In this document: piece after piece, positions 60,153 to 64,000 of the stretch | Layout of the letters: each line of letters starts with the position of its first letter | How positions within the stretch are numbered: the first letter of the stretch is position 1 | DNA from: JACJWR01 sp964474045 | Lineage (GTDB): Bacteria > Actinomycetota > Actinomycetes > S36-B12 > UBA10799 | Assembly: GCA_964474045.1 (NCBI GenBank) | Contig: CAYYRC010000015.1 | Coordinates: 1 to 64,000 of the forward strand | DNA length: 64,000 nucleotides | Direction of reading: 5' to 3' | Translations under genes and position numbers: made by a program | The notes under the pieces: model-generated | Database searches by the model: none | What the model saw: only the letters and a program-made list of their open reading frames with translations | What the model was told of the DNA's origin: nothing

Positions 60153-62624
60153 ATGAGCTCGAAGACCCCGCCCAGCACCACGAAGCCGCGAGCCGACGAG
60201 GGCTACAACCCCGAGGGCTTGCCCGAGGGCGGCGGTGACGGGTACCTGTCCGACGACGCGCTGGCGACCATCGACGCCTGGTGGCGGGCCAACATGTACC
60301 TGACGATCGGGCAGATCTACCTGGGCGACAACGTGCTCGTGCGCCGCGAGCTGAAGAGCTCGGACATCAAGCCGCGCCTGCTCGGGCACTGGGGCACCTC
60401 GCCGGGACTCGGCTTCATCTACTCGCACATGAACCGCTGCATCCGGGAGCGGGGCACCAACGCGATCTTCATGGTCGGCCCGGGCCACGGCGGACCGTCC
60501 CTGACCGCCGCTTCCTGGCTGGAAGGCACCTGGTCGGACGCCTACCCCGACACCCCGCAGAACGCCAAGGGCATGCGCACCCTGTTCCGCCGCTTCTCCG
60601 CCCCCGGCGGCATCCCCAGCCACGTGTCGGTGACCACCCCCGGCTCCATCCACGAGGGCGGCGAGCTGGGCTACGTGCTCATCCACGCCTTCGGGTCCGT
60701 CATGGACAACCCCGACCTGGTGACCGTGGCCGTCGTGGGCGACGGCGAGGCCGAGACCGGGCCGCTGGAGGGCTCCTGGAAGGGCATCTCGTTCATCAAC
60801 CCGGAGCGCGACGGCGCCGTGCTGCCGATCCTGCACCTCAACGGCTACAAGATCGCCGGCCCGACGGTGCTGTCCCGCAAGGACCCGGACGAGGTCCGCT
60901 CGCTGTTCGAGGGCCACGGCTACGAGGTGCTCGAGGTCGAGGGCAGCGACACCCCGGGCATGCACCACCGCTTCGCGAAGACGCTCGACGAGGCGCTGGA
61001 CAAGATCAAGGCGATCCAGGACGAGGTCCGCAAGAACGGTTTCACGTCCCGGCCGCGCTGGCCGATGATCATCCTCCGCAGCCCCAAGGGCTGGACCGGC
61101 CCGCCGACGGTCGACGGCGTGAAGGTCACAGACTCGTGGCGCGCCCACCAGGTGCCCCTGTCAGGCGTCAAGGGCAACGAGGAGCACCTCGACATCCTTG
61201 AGGGCTGGCTGCGCTCGTACAAGCCCGAGGACCTGTTCGACGACACCGGCGCCCCCACCGAGATCGTCACCGGCAACAACCCCGACGGCGACGCCCGGAT
61301 GACCGCGCAGCCGCACGCCAACGGCGGCAAGCTCACCCAGGACCTCGAACTGCGCGGCTTCGAGACCTATGAGGTCCCGGTCCCGAGCCCGGCAACCGAG
61401 CGGATGGAGAGCCCGCGCGCCCTGGGCGCCATGATGCGCGACATCTACGTCGACAACCCCGAGACCTTCCGGGTGTTCTGCCCCGACGAGACCAACTCCA
61501 ACCGGATCGGCGAGGTGTTCGACGTCTCCGACCGCGGCTTCATGGAGAACATCATCCCCGACGACGTGAAGATCGGGCCGTCCGGACGCGTCATGGAGGT
61601 GCTGAGCGAGCACAACTGCCACGGCTGGCTGGAGGCCTACACCCTGACCGGGCGGCACGGTCTGTTCGCCACCTACGAGTCATTCGCAATGGTGAGCGCC
61701 TCGATGACCATCCAGCACGCGAAGTGGCTGGAGGAGATGAACCAGCTGGACTGGCGGGTGGACATCCCCAGCCTGAACATCCTGCTGACCAGCACGTGCT
61801 GGCGCAACGACCACAACGGCTTCAGCCACCAGGGCCCGGGGCTGATCCAGAACGTGATCACCAACCGGGGCGAGGTGTCGCGGGTGTACCTGCCGCCGGA
61901 CGCCAACTGCCTGCTGAGCGTGGCCGACCACTGCTTCACGTCCAAGAACTACGTCAACCTCATCGTCATCGACAAGCAGCCGCAGTTGCAGTACCTCACC
62001 ATGGACGAGGCGGTCAAGCACTGCACCCAGGGTGCGTCGATCTGGGAGTGGGCGGGCAACGATGACGGTGCCGCGTCGCCGGACATCGTGCTGGCCTGCG
62101 CCGGCGACGTCGTGACGATGGAGACCGTCGCCGCCGCCGACATCCTCAAGCAGCGGCTGCCCAACCTGAAGGTGCGCGTCGTCAACGTCGTCAACCTGAT
62201 GACGCTGCCGCGCCCCAAGGACCACCCGCACGGCATGAGCGACCTGATGTTCCGCGAGCTGTTCACGGACAACATCGATGTGGTGTTCGCGTTCCACGGC
62301 TACCCGGGGGCCATCCACCAACTCGTGCATGGCAGGCCGGACGCCGACCGCTTCCATGTGCGCGGCTTCAAGGAGGAGGGCACCACCACCACGCCCTTCG
62401 ACATGGTGGTGCGCAACGGTGCGGACCGCTACAGCCTGGTGATCGATGCGCTGAACAACTCCAAGCGTGCAGTGCCCGGCGCCAGCGAGCTCAAGAAGTG
62501 GTGCGAGGGGATGCTCAACATCCACCGCAAGTACATCGTCAAGCACCTGGAGGACATGCCGCAGGTGCGCGACTGGTCGCTGGGCGACGACTTGGAGTTC
62601 CCGGGTGACAAGGCCGACAAGTAG
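60153..62624 (+). CDS. xfp: Xylulose-5-phosphate/fructose-6-phosphate phosphoketolase
   Basis: This thiamine-diphosphate enzyme splits xylulose 5-phosphate (or fructose 6-phosphate) with phosphate into acetyl phosphate and a shorter sugar phosphate. The 823 residues are the family length. G-H-W-G-T-S-P-G-L near residue 71 and G-P-G-H-G-G-P match the active site. The cofactor motif is G-D-G-E-A-E-T-G-P-L, and the late region has T-S-T-C-W-R-N-D-H-N-G-F-S-H-Q. An AGGAGGAG site precedes the ATG at 60153, so longer frames are not used. It gives a bypass of lower glycolysis to acetyl phosphate. No acetate kinase gene is in the window. Confidence 0.97.
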   Translation: MSSKTPPSTTKPRADEGYNPEGLPEGGGDGYLSDDALATIDAWWRANMYLTIGQIYLGDNVLVRRELKSSDIKPRLLGHWGTSPGLGFIYSHMNRCIRERGTNAIFMVGPGHGGPSLTAASWLEGTWSDAYPDTPQNAKGMRTLFRRFSAPGGIPSHVSVTTPGSIHEGGELGYVLIHAFGSVMDNPDLVTVAVVGDGEAETGPLEGSWKGISFINPERDGAVLPILHLNGYKIAGPTVLSRKDPDEVRSLFEGHGYEVLEVEGSDTPGMHHRFAKTLDEALDKIKAIQDEVRKNGFTSRPRWPMIILRSPKGWTGPPTVDGVKVTDSWRAHQVPLSGVKGNEEHLDILEGWLRSYKPEDLFDDTGAPTEIVTGNNPDGDARMTAQPHANGGKLTQDLELRGFETYEVPVPSPATERMESPRALGAMMRDIYVDNPETFRVFCPDETNSNRIGEVFDVSDRGFMENIIPDDVKIGPSGRVMEVLSEHNCHGWLEAYTLTGRHGLFATYESFAMVSASMTIQHAKWLEEMNQLDWRVDIPSLNILLTSTCWRNDHNGFSHQGPGLIQNVITNRGEVSRVYLPPDANCLLSVADHCFTSKNYVNLIVIDKQPQLQYLTMDEAVKHCTQGASIWEWAGNDDGAASPDIVLACAGDVVTMETVAAADILKQRLPNLKVRVVNVVNLMTLPRPKDHPHGMSDLMFRELFTDNIDVVFAFHGYPGAIHQLVHGRPDADRFHVRGFKEEGTTTTPFDMVVRNGADRYSLVIDALNNSKRAVPGASELKKWCEGMLNIHRKYIVKHLEDMPQVRDWSLGDDLEFPGDKADK

Positions 62625-62707
62625 GCGGGCATCAGGCGACGACTAGCCTGGGGGCACCGCCTAGGCCGCTGCGCGATGCGTCGCGCCGCCGAACACAGGG
62701 AGCGACT

Positions 62708-62986
62708 GTGCCGCGCATCATCGTCGACGTCATGCTGAAGCCGGAGATCCTGGATCCACAGGGTCAGGCGGTCAAAGGCGCGTTGGGCCGGCTTGGGCTA
62801 CCTGGCGTGACGGATGTGCGACAGGGCAAGCGATTCGTCATCGATGTCGAGAGCGACCCGGACCCGGCGCTGCTCGAGGAGCTGGCCGCGAACCTGCTGA
62901 GCAACCCCGTCATCGAAGACTACGAGCTGCGCTACGTCGAGGCTTCTGTCGCGCAGTCGTCGGCCGGCCCGGGCGTGACCGCATGA
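62708..62986 (+). CDS. purS: FGAM synthase subunit PurS
   Basis: PurS bridges PurQ and PurL in formylglycinamidine ribonucleotide synthase. The 92-residue protein has V-D-V-M-L-K-P-E-I-L-D-P-Q-G near the N-terminus, G-V-T-D-V-R-Q-G-K-R-F and a late L-S-N-P-V-I-E-D-Y. The GTG has GGGAG upstream, and TAGCCT at about 62645 may be the promoter. Its stop overlaps the purQ start (ATGA). Confidence 0.94.
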   Translation: MPRIIVDVMLKPEILDPQGQAVKGALGRLGLPGVTDVRQGKRFVIDVESDPDPALLEELAANLLSNPVIEDYELRYVEASVAQSSAGPGVTA

Positions 62987-63678
62987 GCGCCGAGGGCGCC
63001 GGCGGCGCCCGGATCGGCGTCGTCACCTTCCCCGGAACCCTTGACGACGTGGACGCCGCGCGGGCAGTGCGCCTCGCAGGTGCCGAGCCCGTGGCGCTGT
63101 GGCACGACGAGGTGGACCTCCAGGGCGTGGACGCCGTCGTGCTGCCCGGCGGGTTCTCCTACGGCGACTACCTGCGGTGCGGGGCGATCGCGCGCTTCGC
63201 TCCGGTGATGGTGGGGATCGTGCAGGCGGCCAACGAGGGTCTGCCGGTGCTCGGGATCTGCAACGGTTTCCAGGTGCTGTGCGAGTCCCACCTGCTGCCG
63301 GGCGCCCTGACGCGCAACGAGTCCCTGCACTTCGTATGCCGCGACCAGGGGCTGCGCATCGAGAACGCCTCGACGGCCTGGACGTCGGGCTTCGCCGAGG
63401 GCGACCAGATCGTCGTGCCGCTGAAGAACGGCGAGGGGCGCTACGTCGCCGACGACCGGACGCTGGACGAGCTCGAGGGCGAGGGCCGCGTGGTGTTCCG
63501 CTACGTCGGGGACAACCCCAACGGCTCCCGGCGCGACATCGCGGGGATCACCAACAGCCGCGGCAACGTCGTCGGGCTGATGCCGCACCCCGAGCACGCC
63601 GTGGAGTTGCTCACCGGCCCGAGCACTGACGGCCTGGGCCTGTTCACGTCGGTCCTGGCGTCGCTGGTCCGCGCTTAG
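62983..63678 (+). CDS. purQ: FGAM synthase glutaminase subunit PurQ
   Basis: PurQ releases ammonia from glutamine for PurL. The 231-residue class I amidotransferase has V-L-P-G-G-F-S-Y-G-D-Y-L-R near residue 48. The nucleophile Cys is in L-G-I-C-N-G-F-Q-V-L near residue 90, and the His of the triad is in L-M-P-H-P-E-H-A late in the protein. No purL follows within the window. Confidence 0.97.
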   Translation: MSAEGAGGARIGVVTFPGTLDDVDAARAVRLAGAEPVALWHDEVDLQGVDAVVLPGGFSYGDYLRCGAIARFAPVMVGIVQAANEGLPVLGICNGFQVLCESHLLPGALTRNESLHFVCRDQGLRIENASTAWTSGFAEGDQIVVPLKNGEGRYVADDRTLDELEGEGRVVFRYVGDNPNGSRRDIAGITNSRGNVVGLMPHPEHAVELLTGPSTDGLGLFTSVLASLVRA

Positions 63679-63787
63679 ACGAGGCGACCGTCGTTGATCG
63701 ATGAGCCCGTTGTCGCTGGGCGCATCGAGCAACTACGGGCGCATCGTCGGGAATCGGGGCGTTCGAGCCAATCGGGGTTGGCCGTCG

Positions 63788-64000
63788 TCACGCCTCCCGG
63801 CGGTTCCGGCCCGCACGTTCGCAGGCCCTGGCCACGTCCGTAACGATGGCGCCCGGATCGGCGAGCCGATTCCACCACACGCGGACCCGCTCGTAGCCGA
63901 GATTACCGATGCGGTCGTGGCGTACCTTCTCGCGCCAGTGGGCTGATTCCGGCGAACCCTGCAGGGTGTACTTGGCACGCCCGTCGAACTCGACCACCAC
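63788..64000 (-). CDS. DUF559-like endonuclease-fold domain protein (5' end outside window)
   Basis: The last 70 residues of a protein read V-V-E-F-D-G-R-A-K-Y, then W-R-E-K-V-R-H-D-R-I-G-N-L-G-Y-E-R-V-R-V-W-W. This matches the C-terminal core of DUF559, a vsr/restriction-endonuclease-like fold. The gene continues beyond base 64000, so its start and any N-terminal domain (often an AbiEi-like HTH in actinobacteria) cannot be seen. The 109 bases between purQ and its stop hold nothing I recognise. Confidence 0.65.
   Translation of the reverse strand: MVVEFDGRAKYTLQGSPESAHWREKVRHDRIGNLGYERVRVWWNRLADPGAIVTDVARACERAGRNRREA

Noticed and set aside
63701..63946. Plus-strand frame after purQ
   Set aside because: It is antisense to the DUF559-like gene and shows no domain or ribosome site.

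Overview
The window is high-GC DNA from an actinobacterium (Actinomycetota). The evidence is GTG/ATG starts in tightly coupled operons, a mycothiol gene (mshA), a senX3-regX3-phoU / mshA-YbjN-gpmA block in the order known from mycobacteria, and the galU-moeA-moaC-mogA-GNAT-sepX locus typical of the phylum. I cannot name the genus. The nar operon, nitrate transporters, phosphoketolase and sulfide-quinone-reductase-like cluster suggest a heterotroph able to respire nitrate and handle reduced sulfur under low oxygen. No transposase, prophage or CRISPR array was seen, and no gene-free stretch exceeds 300 bases.

Layout. 0-5.1 kb: tRNA-Ala, then a minus-strand run sepX-like / GNAT / mogA / moaC / moeA / galU (molybdenum cofactor plus UDP-glucose). 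5.1-8.7 kb: a heterodimeric ABC exporter. 8.8-12.9 kb: galE, a lipoprotein alpha/beta-hydrolase, a TMEM175-type membrane protein and an MFS carrier. 12.9-20.4 kb: UDP-glucose dehydrogenase, RegX3/SenX3, PhoU, MshA, a YbjN protein, phosphoglycerate mutase and an SDR. 20.5-30.5 kb: a SulP transporter, a PLP aminotransferase, a hydrolase-like pseudoenzyme, pyrE, DedA, a CoA-disulfide-reductase-like flavoenzyme, class II aldolase, a renalase-like flavoprotein and purA. 30.5-34.1 kb: a five-gene sulfur operon (regulator, SQR-like flavoprotein, DUF1641, TusE/DsrC-like, DsrE2-like). 34.1-36.0 kb: arfB and a class III aminotransferase. 36.0-50.5 kb: a nitrate-respiration island: moaA, mobA-DUF6457 fusion, second moeA, two NarK carriers, an Fe-S-type regulator, narGHJI and a YwiC-like protein. 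50.5-52.7 kb: a LURP-one protein, DUF427, and an AbiEii-like nucleotidyltransferase/HTH pair. 52.9-63.7 kb: purD-purB-purC, then a large repeat-bearing secreted protein and phosphoketolase, then purS-purQ. The last 0.2 kb holds a truncated DUF559-like protein.

How the parts work together. MoaA, MoaC, MogA, two MoeA proteins and MobA supply the molybdopterin guanine dinucleotide used by NarG, which is maturated by NarJ and fed with nitrate by the NarK pair. GalU, GalE and Ugd make and interconvert UDP-sugars. SenX3-RegX3-PhoU should sense phosphate. PurA/B/C/D/S/Q cover much of purine synthesis.

The most unusual signals are three. The first is the sulfur operon, whose first gene encodes a small BldC/MerR-like HTH fused to a PocR-like sensor. 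Its promoter is overlaid by five 9-bp direct repeats, the type of site that head-to-tail BldC-like proteins bind. The second is a likely structured RNA leader in front of the secreted repeat protein. The third is a widespread leaderless-promoter pattern (TANNNT, then 6-7 bases, then the start codon) that also corrects several start sites.
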